Source: CAIQPS01 sp963843455 (GTDB taxonomy: Bacteria; Actinomycetota; Thermoleophilia; RBG-16-64-13). From it: a stretch of 64,000 nucleotides of DNA. Position 1 is the first letter of the stretch; every line of letters begins with the position of its first letter. A program made the position numbers and the translations under genes. The stretch spans positions 124,001-188,000 of the forward strand of contig CAWJKE010000016.1 of the NCBI GenBank assembly GCA_963843455.1, in the 5' to 3' direction. This document shows positions 1 through 9,034 of the stretch, in pieces. Under the pieces are notes generated by a model, which worked only from the letters and a program-made list of their open reading frames with translations, was not told the origin of the DNA and searched no databases.

Positions 1-974
1 ATGACCATGATGAAGACGATCGCCTCCGTCGGCACCAACGGGATGAGAGCCGTGGCGATAGTCATGGCCACCATGCACCCGATGATCACCCGCATGCGGC
101 CCCAGCGGACCGCGCCGATCGCTCCGGCGGGTGCGCCCATCGTCTGGGCGATCGCCAGTCCAGCCGTGAGGTAGGCGGCCACTCCCACGCTCGTGCCGTA
201 CTCCGCGCGGAGAAAATCAGGCGTCCAGATAAGGACCCCGGTTCCGACGGCCAGAGAGGCTGCGTTGAAGAGTCCGAGAAGCAGCACGCGCCGGTTGACG
301 GCCACCGCGCCCAACGCGCGCCCGAGGGCCGGCAACGAGGTAGCCTCCCCCGTTTCGGCGGGTTTGGCTCTCACCGGCTTCTGAGTCAGGGCGAACGCGC
401 CAACCACCAGCGCCAACCCGGCCGTCAGCAGATAGACCGCCCGGAAACCCCCATAGGCCGCGACACTCGGCATGGCAAGCAGAGCCACGAGGGCACCCAG
501 GCCCTTGCCGGTCGCGAACAGCCCCCAGCCCCGGTTGCGCGCCTCCGGTCGCAGGAAGCGGGCCATTATCGGGCTACTGACCGGAACCACCATCCCCCCT
601 CCGACTCCCTGTAACAACCGCCCCACCATGAACGCTGCGTAGGAGGAACTGAGAGCGAACACCAGCGAGCCCAGGACGAAGAAGGCGCAACTGATAGCGA
701 GCACGCGGCCGCCCCAGCGAGCGGCCGCCACGCCGGCCGGTATGCCGATGGCGCCGTAGGCGAACATGAACACCGAGGTCAGCAGACCGAGTTGTGACGC
801 GGAGAAGCCGAACTTCTCCTGAAGCTCGGGAGTCACCACGGCCATGAGGGCCAGAGTCAGGGTCGACATCAGGTAGAAGACCATGAGGGAGAGCACCAGG
901 GTGTCGCCGGCCCGCGACCCCGCCGGCGAGCCTGCTTCGGCCGGCCCTCCGGCTTTCGTTACCTGCCGGGTCAT
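1..974 (-). CDS. MFS transporter, C-terminus cut by window edge
   Basis: Translating the minus strand from the ATG at 974 gives 324 uninterrupted codons running off the window start. The product is a major facilitator permease: hydrophobic helices, a Gly-rich loop with GIPAG and ARWGG in the TM2-TM3 region, and QGVGGGM in TM4. It is a close paralogue of the upstream MFS gene; both carry the ARWGGR-type loop and the QGxGGGMVV motif. Its start codon overlaps the stop of that gene (ATGA, 971-974), so the two are translationally coupled. The substrate is unknown; the neighbouring molybdoenzyme operon suggests uptake or export of its substrate or product. The C-terminal helices are outside the window. 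Confidence 0.85.
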   Translation of the reverse strand, partial: MTRQVTKAGGPAEAGSPAGSRAGDTLVLSLMVFYLMSTLTLALMAVVTPELQEKFGFSASQLGLLTSVFMFAYGAIGIPAGVAAARWGGRVLAISCAFFVLGSLVFALSSSYAAFMVGRLLQGVGGGMVVPVSSPIMARFLRPEARNRGWGLFATGKGLGALVALLAMPSVAAYGGFRAVYLLTAGLALVVGAFALTQKPVRAKPAETGEATSLPALGRALGAVAVNRRVLLLGLFNAASLAVGTGVLIWTPDFLRAEYGTSVGVAAYLTAGLAIAQTMGAPAGAIGAVRWGRMRVIIGCMVAMTIATALIPLVPTEAIVFIMV

Positions 975-2224
975 CCGGGCTGCTTCTTGCTCCTCTTGAA
1001 GAAGGCCATACTGGCGACGGCAAGCGTACCGAAGGCCGCGAGCATCAGGTAGCCGGCGACATACGCGGCCCGGGAGCTGTCACCCGCGTCGAGTAACAGG
1101 CCGAAGAACCATGGGAACAGCATAGAGCCGGCAAAGCCCAACGCTGTGTTGAGGCCTGTCGCCGGTCCGACCTGCCACGGCTTGGCCACTACCTCGGGCA
1201 GGTAGCTGATCATCGGGGGGAAGTAGCTCATGCTGAAGAACCCGGCGAGCAGCACCATGACGAACACGAGGGGTACTCCGGGCATGAAACCTACGAGGGC
1301 CGTCGCGGCTACCATCGGGACCATCGACGCGATGATGACCGCGAATTTCCCCCACCGTCCGCACGCGATCGCGCCGAGCGGATTACCGACGAGTTGGGCC
1401 ACCCCGAGCCCGGCCAGCAGGTACAGCGAGATCGTCTCGGGTGAACCGTGGATGTCCTGCAGGAACTGCGGCGTCCACACGAGGATGCCGACGCCGATAG
1501 CCAGGGCGGCGGCGTTGATCAGGCTCAGAAGAAGGACCTTGCGGTTGGTGACGACCGACCCCAGAGCGGAGGCCAGACCGCGGACTGTGGTCGCCCCCTC
1601 GGGATGGGAGGGTAGCATCCGGATCGCTTTTTGAGACAGGACCGCCACGCCCAAGATCAGGCCCAGCCCCGCGGTGGTGAGAAAGACGGCCCGATACCCC
1701 CCGGCGATCTGGATACTGGGCATGGCCAGCAGGGCCACCATCTCCCCGATGCCCCAGCCGGCTCCCAGGATGCCCCAGGCTCTACCCAACCATCTGGGGG
1801 GGAGCGCGTGAGCCAGGACCGGGCTGCAGGTGGCCACCACCATCCCGCCGCCGAGGCCTTGGATGGCCCGGCCGACGAGGAAGCCGGGCATGCTCGAACT
1901 CAGCCCGAAGATGAGCGAGCCCAGAAAGAAACAGCCGCAGCAGACGACGAGGAGCCGCCCGCCCCAGCGGGCGGCACCGATCCCCGACGAGATCCCGGAC
2001 ACTCCATAGAACGCCATGAAGACCGTGGTCAAGAGCCCGAACTGCGCCTTCGTCAGTCCGAGGTCCTCGAGTTCGTTCTGGACGACCGGCATGAGCGAGA
2101 GGGTGATGGCTCCGGTGGCAAACACGAACATGAGGATCACGGCCAGGACGTCCGCCCTCGGGCGAGTGGTGACAATCAGGGCACCGGCTTCCATCGACTC
2201 TGGGCTATGAGGATCCTGGGGCAT
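971..2224 (-). CDS. MFS transporter
   Basis: A 417-residue, about 12-helix major facilitator permease of the inner membrane. Visible family marks are the AARWGGRLL loop between TM2 and TM3 and QGLGGGMVV in TM4. A short charged tail (KRSKKQ) ends the protein in the cytoplasm. It is the first gene of a two-gene minus-strand unit with the paralogue that overlaps its stop, and it diverges from the FAD/Mo oxidoreductase operon across about 90 bp. The pairing suggests transport of the compound handled by that operon, but nothing in the sequence identifies the substrate. Confidence 0.88.
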   Translation of the reverse strand: MPQDPHSPESMEAGALIVTTRPRADVLAVILMFVFATGAITLSLMPVVQNELEDLGLTKAQFGLLTTVFMAFYGVSGISSGIGAARWGGRLLVVCCGCFFLGSLIFGLSSSMPGFLVGRAIQGLGGGMVVATCSPVLAHALPPRWLGRAWGILGAGWGIGEMVALLAMPSIQIAGGYRAVFLTTAGLGLILGVAVLSQKAIRMLPSHPEGATTVRGLASALGSVVTNRKVLLLSLINAAALAIGVGILVWTPQFLQDIHGSPETISLYLLAGLGVAQLVGNPLGAIACGRWGKFAVIIASMVPMVAATALVGFMPGVPLVFVMVLLAGFFSMSYFPPMISYLPEVVAKPWQVGPATGLNTALGFAGSMLFPWFFGLLLDAGDSSRAAYVAGYLMLAAFGTLAVASMAFFKRSKKQPG

Positions 2225-2300
2225 CGTGCCTCTTCGCGCCGGTCATCCCCGGAGCGGGGATGTCTCAACGGCCATAGTATCGAAAGCCTCCCCGAGCGTG

Positions 2301-2316
2301 TTACTCTCCAGAGTAA
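2301..2316. promoter_or_regulatory. 16-bp perfect palindrome between divergent MFS and FAD genes
   Basis: TTACTCT-CC-AGAGTAA is a perfect inverted repeat lying in the divergent intergenic region and touching the first base of the chosen ATG at 2316. It has the size and symmetry of an operator for a dimeric repressor. No regulator gene is adjacent. Its overlap with the start codon also leaves that start without a clear Shine-Dalgarno sequence. Confidence 0.5.
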
Positions 2317-3671
2317 TGGTATCCGGGGCGACTCTCATTATCATCGGGAACGGCGCGGCGGCGGCCGAAGCGGTGCTGGCCGCGCGCGCCAATGGGTACG
2401 AGGGCGAGATCCGGATGTTCGCCGACAACCGGCACGCCCCCTACAATCCGATGCTCGGCACGTACCTGGTCGCCGGCAGGATCCCGCTGGAACAGGCTTT
2501 CCCGTTCGGCGACGAGGCAGCCTTCTACGGATTCAACCGGGTGGTCGCTCACTTAGGTGAGCCCGTGACCCGCCTCGATGCGGAGGCGCGGGTCGTCACC
2601 ACTGCCGCAGGGACAGCCCACGAATACGACCGCTGCCTGGTCGCCACCGGCGCGAGGCCGGCCGTACCGCCCATACCGGGGCTCCGAGAGGCGCTCGCGA
2701 GCTCCGACCGGCGGCGGGTGTTCACCATCCAGACACTGGACGACGTTCTGGCACTGAAGCGGGCCGTCGACGAGTTGCGGGCCGGCGGCGAGGAGGCGGG
2801 GGCGTCCGGCGAGCCTGCGCGCGCAGCGGTCATCGGCGCCTCGTTCGCCGGGGTGAAGATCGCGGCGGTTCTGCACGACGCGGGCCTGCGGGTCTCGCTT
2901 GTGGAGCGCGAGACGTCCATCCTCCCCCTTTCGGCCCATCCCGATTGCGCTCATATCATGGAGGCCCACCTCCTAGATGAGGGCTACGAGTTGCGGCTAG
3001 GCGCGGCGCTGGCGGGAGTCGAAACGATCGCCTCGGGAGCAGGCGTCGGCCCTGGCTCCGGCAAGATACGCCTGAATTTCGGCGCCCTTCCGGGCGCAGC
3101 CGATCCGGGCGGCGCCGGGGGGACCGCGTGCGAAGAATCGGCCACGCAAGAAGATGTCGACATTGTGGTCGTCTGCACCGGCACTCGTCCCGCGCTGAGC
3201 TTCCTCACCCCCGGTCAGGTCGACATCGGTGTGGGCATCCTGGTCGACGAGCAGATGCGCTCGAACGTCCCCACCCTCTACGCAGCCGGCGATGCAGCTC
3301 AGGGTAAGAATGTGTTGTCGGGCCGCTACGAGACGATAGGATTATGGTCGAGCGCCCGCTGCCAGGGCCGCGCCGCGGGCCGCAGCCTCGCCGGCGTCCC
3401 GACCGGATATCGCGGCGGCGTGCCTCACAACATCACCCACGTGGGCCGCATGCTCTTCGCCAGCGTGGGCTGCATGAACGACTACGACAGGATGGCTGTC
3501 TGTAGCGAAGCCGACTCCCACCAGTTCCGCGTCTGGCAGGACGGGCGCTTGGCGGGAGTCAATCTACTCAATTGCTGCCTCTCGGCCGGGGTCGCCAAAC
3601 AGGCCCTACTCAGAGCGGCGATAGGCTCGACGACCGAGACGGAGGCGACGTGGACAAGCTTCAGCGGATGA
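2316..3671 (+). CDS. NAD(P)/FAD-dependent oxidoreductase
   Basis: A 451-residue pyridine-nucleotide-disulfide-oxidoreductase-fold flavoprotein. The N-terminal FAD motif is IIIGNGAAAAEAV at residues 8-20, the conserved ATGARP follows, a second Rossmann motif (VIGASFAGVKIA) binds NAD(P)H, and the C-terminal FAD motif is LYAAGDAA. No CxxxxC redox disulfide is seen, so it resembles ferredoxin/nitrite-reductase-type NADH dehydrogenase subunits rather than lipoamide dehydrogenases. The ATG at 2316 was chosen because homology begins there; upstream in-frame codons read as intergenic. Its stop overlaps the molybdoenzyme start region, so it probably passes electrons between NAD(P)H and the Mo/Fe-S subunits. 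Confidence 0.85.
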   Translation: MVSGATLIIIGNGAAAAEAVLAARANGYEGEIRMFADNRHAPYNPMLGTYLVAGRIPLEQAFPFGDEAAFYGFNRVVAHLGEPVTRLDAEARVVTTAAGTAHEYDRCLVATGARPAVPPIPGLREALASSDRRRVFTIQTLDDVLALKRAVDELRAGGEEAGASGEPARAAVIGASFAGVKIAAVLHDAGLRVSLVERETSILPLSAHPDCAHIMEAHLLDEGYELRLGAALAGVETIASGAGVGPGSGKIRLNFGALPGAADPGGAGGTACEESATQEDVDIVVVCTGTRPALSFLTPGQVDIGVGILVDEQMRSNVPTLYAAGDAAQGKNVLSGRYETIGLWSSARCQGRAAGRSLAGVPTGYRGGVPHNITHVGRMLFASVGCMNDYDRMAVCSEADSHQFRVWQDGRLAGVNLLNCCLSAGVAKQALLRAAIGSTTETEATWTSFSG

Positions 3672-5915
3672 TCAAGGGCAAGATCCCCGGCGAGGCCACC
3701 GGGATCGAGGTACGCAAGTCGGTCTGCACCATCTGCGACCCGCAGACCCAGTGCGGCCTCGACTGCTACATCAAGGACGGCCGCATCATCAAGGTGGAAG
3801 GCTCTCTCGAGAATCCTCACAGCGGGGGAACCCTCTGCTCCAAAGGCGCGGCTCAGCGACAGTGGATCTACCACGAGGACCGGCTTCGCACCCCCCTCAA
3901 GCGGGTCGGGCCCCGCGGCTCGGGGGAAATGGTCCCCATTTCCTGGACCGAGGCGCTCGATACCGTCACCGAGAACCTGCAAAAGCTCAAGACCGAGAGC
4001 GGGCCGGAATCGGTCGTCTTCTATTGCGGCTATCCCAAGCAGATGCGTCCGTTCGTCCAGCGTCTCGCCTTCCTGTACGGTTCACCCAACTATTGCACCG
4101 AGTCGAGCACCTGCTTCACGGCCATGGCGATGGGTTGGCGCCTGGACTACGGACAGATGGCCGGCCCCGACCTTGCTCACACCAAGCTGCTCTTCGTGTG
4201 GACGGGCAATCCCTTCTACGCCGGTACTCCCAACGCCCGCAAGCTCATGGACGCCAAGGAGCGAGGAGTCAAGTTCATCGTCGTCGACCCGCGCAACTCG
4301 CCCATCGCAAGTCTGGCCGACCTGCATCTGAAGATCCGCCCCGGCACCGACGGTGCCCTTGCACTCGCCATGGCCAACGTGATCATCTCCGAAGGGCTGT
4401 ACGACCGGGATTTTGTCTCGGAATGGACCCGCGGCTTCGACGAGTACCGCGCCTACGCGGCCACCTTCACTCTGGAGCGGGCCGAGGAGATCACCGGCGT
4501 GCCTGCCGCCCTCATCCGCGAGGCGGCCCTGCTCTACGCCACCACCAAACCGGCGGCGATGATGCCCAGTTCGACCCCGGTGGTGCATCACACCAACGGT
4601 GTGCAGAACCAGCGCGCGGCGGCCATGCTCGTGGGGCTCACCGGCAACTTCGATGTCCCCGGGGGCAATGTGTCCCAGCCGGCCGGCTGGCTCGAGGTCG
4701 GCGGCGCCGGCTTCCCGTCGCGTGACCAGGCCTTCAAGATGCCGCGCAAATGGAGCGACTTGCCGCCTCGCGTCGGGGGCGAACGCTTCCCCGTCTGGAC
4801 CGAGATGATCGACCAGGGCCAGGCCATGGACATCCCTCGCCAGATCAACACGGGCGATCCCTATCCGCTGCGCGGCTTCGTGGGATTCGGTGTGAACTAC
4901 CGCATGTTCCCCGGATCCACGGACTGGCTGGAAGCGGTGCAAAAGCTGGACTTCATCTGTATCACCGACCTGTTCGCCACCGATACCTCCAAGTACGCCG
5001 ATATCGTGCTGCCGGCCTGCGGCTCGGTGGAGCGGAGCGAGGTGCGCGGCTACCCGCAGAAGTACGTCATCGCCACCCAGCCGGCCATCGAGCCGATAGG
5101 CGAGTCTCGTTCCGACACGGATATCATCTTTGGCCTTGCCCAGAAACTGGGACTGGATTACCAGAACTATGACGGAGCTCCCGACGCCGCGACGGCCGAA
5201 CTCGGGCGGCTTCCTGGCCAACGGCGCCCCAGACTTCGGCCAGGCTTTCGATGCGGCCATGGACTGGATCCTCCAGCCCAGCGGGCTGACGATGGCCGAA
5301 CTCAAGAAGCATCCCGGCGGGATGCCGGTGCCGAACCCCATCCCCGTCGCCTACAAGAAGTACGAGAAGAACGGTTTCCCCACGCCCAGCGGCAAGATGG
5401 AGTTCGTGTCGTCCATCACGCAGAAGTACGCCGACCGGGAAGGCATCGACGGCCTCCCCGTTTATCACGAGCCCAAGCTCAGCCCCGTCTCGACGCCCGA
5501 CGTGGCCGCCGACTATCCGCTCGTGCTCGGCACCGGCACGCGGCTGCCCATGTTCATCCACTCGAGGACGTTCCGTCTCCCCTGGACCCGCAGCCTGCGC
5601 CGCGACGCCATGGTCGACCTCAACCCGGCCGACGCGGCGCACTACGGGATCGCTCAGGGAGACTTGGTGGAGCTGTCCACCCCCAAGGGCGCTATCCGGG
5701 TCAAGGCCAACGTTACCGAACTCGCCCGGGCGGGGGTCGCCCACATGTACCACGACTACCCGGAGGCCGACGTGAACTCGCTGCTGCCCGGCGACTACCT
5801 CGATCCCATCTCCGGCTTCCCCGGGTTCAAATCGTCGCTCTGCGCGGTCAAGAAGATAGAGCCCGAAGCCACGGGGGCGCCGACCCACGTGGGAGCGCAG
5901 GGGGTGAACCGATGA
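3650..5915 (+). CDS. Mo-bisMGD oxidoreductase large subunit, frameshifted
   Basis: A DMSO-reductase-family catalytic subunit of about 755 codons. Near the N-terminus a Cys-rich segment (CTICDPQTQC then LCSKG) binds a [4Fe-4S] cluster. The segment around SSTCFTAM probably supplies the Cys ligand to Mo. The C-terminal molybdopterin dinucleotide-binding domain (5480-5900) is in a different frame: the first part is read from 3650, the last from about 5200, and the whole is 3n+1 bases long. The break lies between about 5160 and 5205. The GTG at 3650 follows GGAGG; an alternative ATG at 3668 overlaps the upstream stop. The start of the ferredoxin subunit overlaps the stop (ATGA). The substrate is not identifiable; polysulfide/thiosulfate reductases, acetylene hydratase and transhydroxylases are relatives. 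Confidence 0.8.
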
Positions 5916-6415
5916 GCCATGCCTTCTATCTGGACGTCGACCGCTGCACCGGATGCTTCACCTGCGCCGTGGCGTGCATGGATCAGAACGACCTGGAGAT
6001 CGGCACCGAGCCGACCGCTTGGCGCCAGGTGTTCACAGTGGAGACGGGGTCGGGCGCCGACGCCCGCCTGCGCTACATCTCGCTGGCCTGCATGCACTGC
6101 GAGGATGCGCCCTGCCTCATGGCCTGCCCCACCGGAGCGATCGCCCGCGAAATGGGGACGAGAGTGGTCAAAGTCGACTCCGAGCTCTGCATCGGCTGTC
6201 ATAGCTGCTCCATCGCCTGCCCCTTTGGGGTCCCCCGCTTCGGTAAGGACGGCACCATGCAGAAATGCGACCTGTGCAGCGTCAGGCTGGAGTACGGCAT
6301 GGAGCCGGCCTGTGTCCGTGCCTGCCCGACCAAGGCTTTGCGCCAAGGCGACCCGAACGCGCTCACTCAAGAGGTGGAGAAGAAGGCGGCGGCGCGACTG
6401 GCCGCGGGGTCGTAG
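5912..6415 (+). CDS. 4Fe-4S ferredoxin-type electron-transfer subunit
   Basis: A 167-residue DmsB/PhsB-type subunit with four [4Fe-4S] Cys sets: CTGCFTCAVAC near the N-terminus, CMHCEDAPCLMACP, CIGCHSCSIACP, and a C-terminal CDLC plus CVRACP set. It lacks a signal peptide, so it is cytoplasmic or travels with a partner, and the large subunit also shows no Tat signal. Its ATG overlaps the stop of the Mo subunit. It should shuttle electrons between the flavoprotein and the Mo centre, making a soluble three-subunit NAD(P)H-linked molybdoenzyme. Confidence 0.9.
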   Translation: MSHAFYLDVDRCTGCFTCAVACMDQNDLEIGTEPTAWRQVFTVETGSGADARLRYISLACMHCEDAPCLMACPTGAIAREMGTRVVKVDSELCIGCHSCSIACPFGVPRFGKDGTMQKCDLCSVRLEYGMEPACVRACPTKALRQGDPNALTQEVEKKAAARLAAGS

Positions 6416-6470
6416 CGGAGACGCAGCCCCAGCGGGGGGCGGGGTGGGGGCAGGTCCAGCGAGCGGGGTG

Positions 6471-7454
6471 CTAGCCGGCGCGGGCTTTCGCAGCGGCGAC
6501 CAAGGCCCGCAGGTTGCGGCCTAGAACGGTCGAGTATTCCTCCAGGTCCAGAGCGACCAGTTTCGCCCGGACCCCAGGCGGAAGTCGCTCGGCGGGCAAG
6601 TCGCGGAGGATCCAGCCGGTCTCTTCCGCGTCGAACTCGGCGATGACCTTCGGGATGCGCAGAGGCACCTGGTTCGCCGAGCACATCTCCTGGCACAGCA
6701 TGCATCCCACCAGGCTGTTGTGCCCGCGCGGGTCCACCCATTCGGGCCAGTCACCCTCATGCTCGTTGATGTACGTGAGGCAGCGTCCGGCATCGATGAC
6801 TTTGCCGTCGTAGGGGATGCACCCGGTCGGACAGACGTGGTGACAGTTGCGGCAGGGCGGGCAGCAACTCAGCCGCCGGCTCCCCTTACTCCGGTAGTCC
6901 TCCACCTGCAAAGGCGCGTCGGTGCAGAAGGCGTCCAGGCGCACAAGAGAGCCCAGATTCCGGACGTAGGCGATGTTGTTGCGGCCGTACTGAGCCAGAC
7001 CGGTGCGAACGGCGAGGAGCTTCACCGGTATCCGCGCCTGCCCCACCTTGAACCCGGCGGGTCCCAGGACAGAGTGCATCGCCTCCAGCGCGCGCTCTTT
7101 CGCGTCGCTGGAAACGTATGTCGGGGGGATCGTCGCCTCGAAAGGCCCACTCTCCAGGTGGAACCGGACCTTCACCACCGGCGACCGCGACGCGACGACG
7201 ATCAGCGCGCGCGGCTCCCCCACTTCCTCGACGCACGAGAAGGTCAGGCTGTCGGCGTACTCTGCCAGCAGGCTCTCGGTCACCTGTCCGGTGCCCCGGA
7301 GGTCCTCGAGGACGGCGGCCAACTCGCCCGCCACGGCCACGTCGGCGAGCCGGTGTACGAACCCGGCGGCGTCAAGGGCCTTATGGAGCGCGGCGGTGAG
7401 CGCGGCGTCGCCGGCGATGGGGCTGCCCCCGCGGGCGGGCTGGGCAGCCGTCAC
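6471..7454 (-). CDS. QueG-like double 4Fe-4S cluster protein
   Basis: A 327-residue protein related to epoxyqueuosine reductase. The C-terminal third holds two ferredoxin-type Cys sets, CPPCRNCHHVCP and CMLCQEMCS, typical of the 4Fe-4S double-cluster domain. The upstream part, with GLAQYGRNNI, matches the family substrate-binding region. GTG at 7454 overlaps the stop of the spermidine-synthase fusion (GTGA); further in-frame sequence upstream belongs to that gene. Many such proteins are stand-alone paralogues not involved in queuosine synthesis, so tRNA reduction is only one possibility; the operon context gives no support for it. Confidence 0.75.
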   Translation of the reverse strand: MTAAQPARGGSPIAGDAALTAALHKALDAAGFVHRLADVAVAGELAAVLEDLRGTGQVTESLLAEYADSLTFSCVEEVGEPRALIVVASRSPVVKVRFHLESGPFEATIPPTYVSSDAKERALEAMHSVLGPAGFKVGQARIPVKLLAVRTGLAQYGRNNIAYVRNLGSLVRLDAFCTDAPLQVEDYRSKGSRRLSCCPPCRNCHHVCPTGCIPYDGKVIDAGRCLTYINEHEGDWPEWVDPRGHNSLVGCMLCQEMCSANQVPLRIPKVIAEFDAEETGWILRDLPAERLPPGVRAKLVALDLEEYSTVLGRNLRALVAAAKARAG

Positions 7455-9034
7455 GGAGCGGTCGGGAGCAACTGCTCCCCGCGATCCTTGCCGCTCACGC
7501 CGTACGAGATGATCATGCGATCGGTTATCCACTCGACCGGGCAGCGGTCGTCCGTCCAGAAGTCCTTCATGGGCGCCACCTGGGTCCACTCCTTGGTGAG
7601 CAGGTCGGTGAGGGGCAGGATATCCTTTGGCGCTTGGGCGGCACTCTGGGCCAACAGCGACTGGTCGGTGTCTTGGGCGAACCCGAGCACGAGCTGGTTG
7701 AAATGCAGTGCCGGCCACTTCATGACCAGAGGGAACTGGGTGGCCAGCGTTCCCGAGACGGCGCGCGAAAGCCGGTCATCGCCAGGGACGGTGGAGACGT
7801 TGAGGGCCACGATGCCGTCGGGCGTCAGACGGTCCCGGCACAGCTTGAAGAAGTCCGCCGTCGCCAGATAGAAAGGCACGTACGGCTGGCGGTAGGCGTC
7901 GATGAAGATGAGGTCGTACTTCTCCTTGGCGGTCTGCAGGAACGGGCGCGCGTCGGCCGTCACCACGTTGAGCCGGACGTTCTCGATCTCTCCGAAGTAC
8001 TTCTTGGCGACGGCGTTCACCTCAGGGTCGATCTCGACCCCGTCGATGGAGATATCCGGGTAGTAGACGCCGAACGAGCGGGCGGTCGTCCCCCCGGCGT
8101 TCCCGAGGATGGCGATCCGTTTGACCGGGCGCTGCATCAGGGGCGGCACGGCCAGGAACATGTCCCACTCCCCGCCGGTGAGCACGGTGCCCGGTCGCCA
8201 GAGAGAGTGCACGGCGAAGCCTTCGTTCAGATAGAGCAAATGGGCATCATCCCGCTCGACGACCTGGACGAACTGGTACCGCGATTCCTTCTCGTAGATG
8301 AGGCCGGCGGTGGCCTTGACCGCACCCGGCGGGATGGCCATGAGAGCGGCGAGCAGCACCGGCACGATCAGCCAACGCCGGCCCAGAAGGAGACACGCCG
8401 CCGCGGCGATGATCGTGGCCGCCCCGATGAGCGTGCGCTGGGTCCCAAGCAAGGGGATCGTCACGAGCGGCGGGAGGAAGGTGCCGACGAGACTACCCGC
8501 CGTCGAAAGGGCGAAGATACGCCCAGCCGTCGATCCGGCTTTGTCCACGTCGCTGATGCCGAGGCGGATGGCGAACGGGGTGACCATCCCCAGCAGCAGG
8601 ACCGAGGGCACGAACAGGATCACGCAGGCGAAGAACGACCCGAGCACCGCCCCGGTAGACACCGAGTCGATGCCATTGATGGTCACGTTTAGGAACGGCC
8701 GGGCCACGAACGGGATGATGGCCGTCAAGACGGCCCCGGACAGCACGATGAAGCCCAGCAGCCGGGCGCTCGGCCACCTGTCGGCCAGCCGCCCGCCGAT
8801 GACGTACCCAAGTGACAGGGCGATGAGGATGAGGCCGATGATGTTGGCCCATATCATGGTGGACGAGCCGAAATAGGGAGCGAGCAGCCGCGACGCGCAC
8901 ATCTCGGTGGCCATGGTGCCGATGCCGGCGAAGAAGACGAGCCCATACAGCGCGGCCGGCCGCACTAGGGGTACCGGGGTGGCCGCCGGCACGACTGCCG
9001 CCGGCGCGGCTGCGCGAGGCCCCTCAACGGTCAC
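7451..9034 (-). CDS. Fused MFS/spermidine-synthase-like protein
   Basis: A 527-residue two-part protein. Residues about 1-220 are hydrophobic helices of an MFS-like membrane domain (MATEMCASRLLAPYFGSS near the start). Residues about 250-500 are a spermidine-synthase-type Rossmann domain with ILGNAGGTTA, GVEIDPEV and the acidic DLIFIDAY motif. This architecture is widespread; the membrane part is thought to be a non-transporting anchor and substrates are poorly known. Its ATG overlaps the stop of the upstream membrane-protein gene and its stop overlaps the QueG-like start, giving a tightly coupled three-gene operon. Confidence 0.85.
   Translation of the reverse strand: MTVEGPRAAAPAAVVPAATPVPLVRPAALYGLVFFAGIGTMATEMCASRLLAPYFGSSTMIWANIIGLILIALSLGYVIGGRLADRWPSARLLGFIVLSGAVLTAIIPFVARPFLNVTINGIDSVSTGAVLGSFFACVILFVPSVLLLGMVTPFAIRLGISDVDKAGSTAGRIFALSTAGSLVGTFLPPLVTIPLLGTQRTLIGAATIIAAAACLLLGRRWLIVPVLLAALMAIPPGAVKATAGLIYEKESRYQFVQVVERDDAHLLYLNEGFAVHSLWRPGTVLTGGEWDMFLAVPPLMQRPVKRIAILGNAGGTTARSFGVYYPDISIDGVEIDPEVNAVAKKYFGEIENVRLNVVTADARPFLQTAKEKYDLIFIDAYRQPYVPFYLATADFFKLCRDRLTPDGIVALNVSTVPGDDRLSRAVSGTLATQFPLVMKWPALHFNQLVLGFAQDTDQSLLAQSAAQAPKDILPLTDLLTKEWTQVAPMKDFWTDDRCPVEWITDRMIISYGVSGKDRGEQLLPTAP

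Noticed and set aside
3572..6415. One 947-codon frame spanning the Mo subunit and ferredoxin subunit as a fusion protein
   Set aside because: Its middle part (about 5200-5910) is Arg/Pro-rich out-of-frame translation; the real Mo C-terminus is in another frame and the ferredoxin has its own ATG at 5912.
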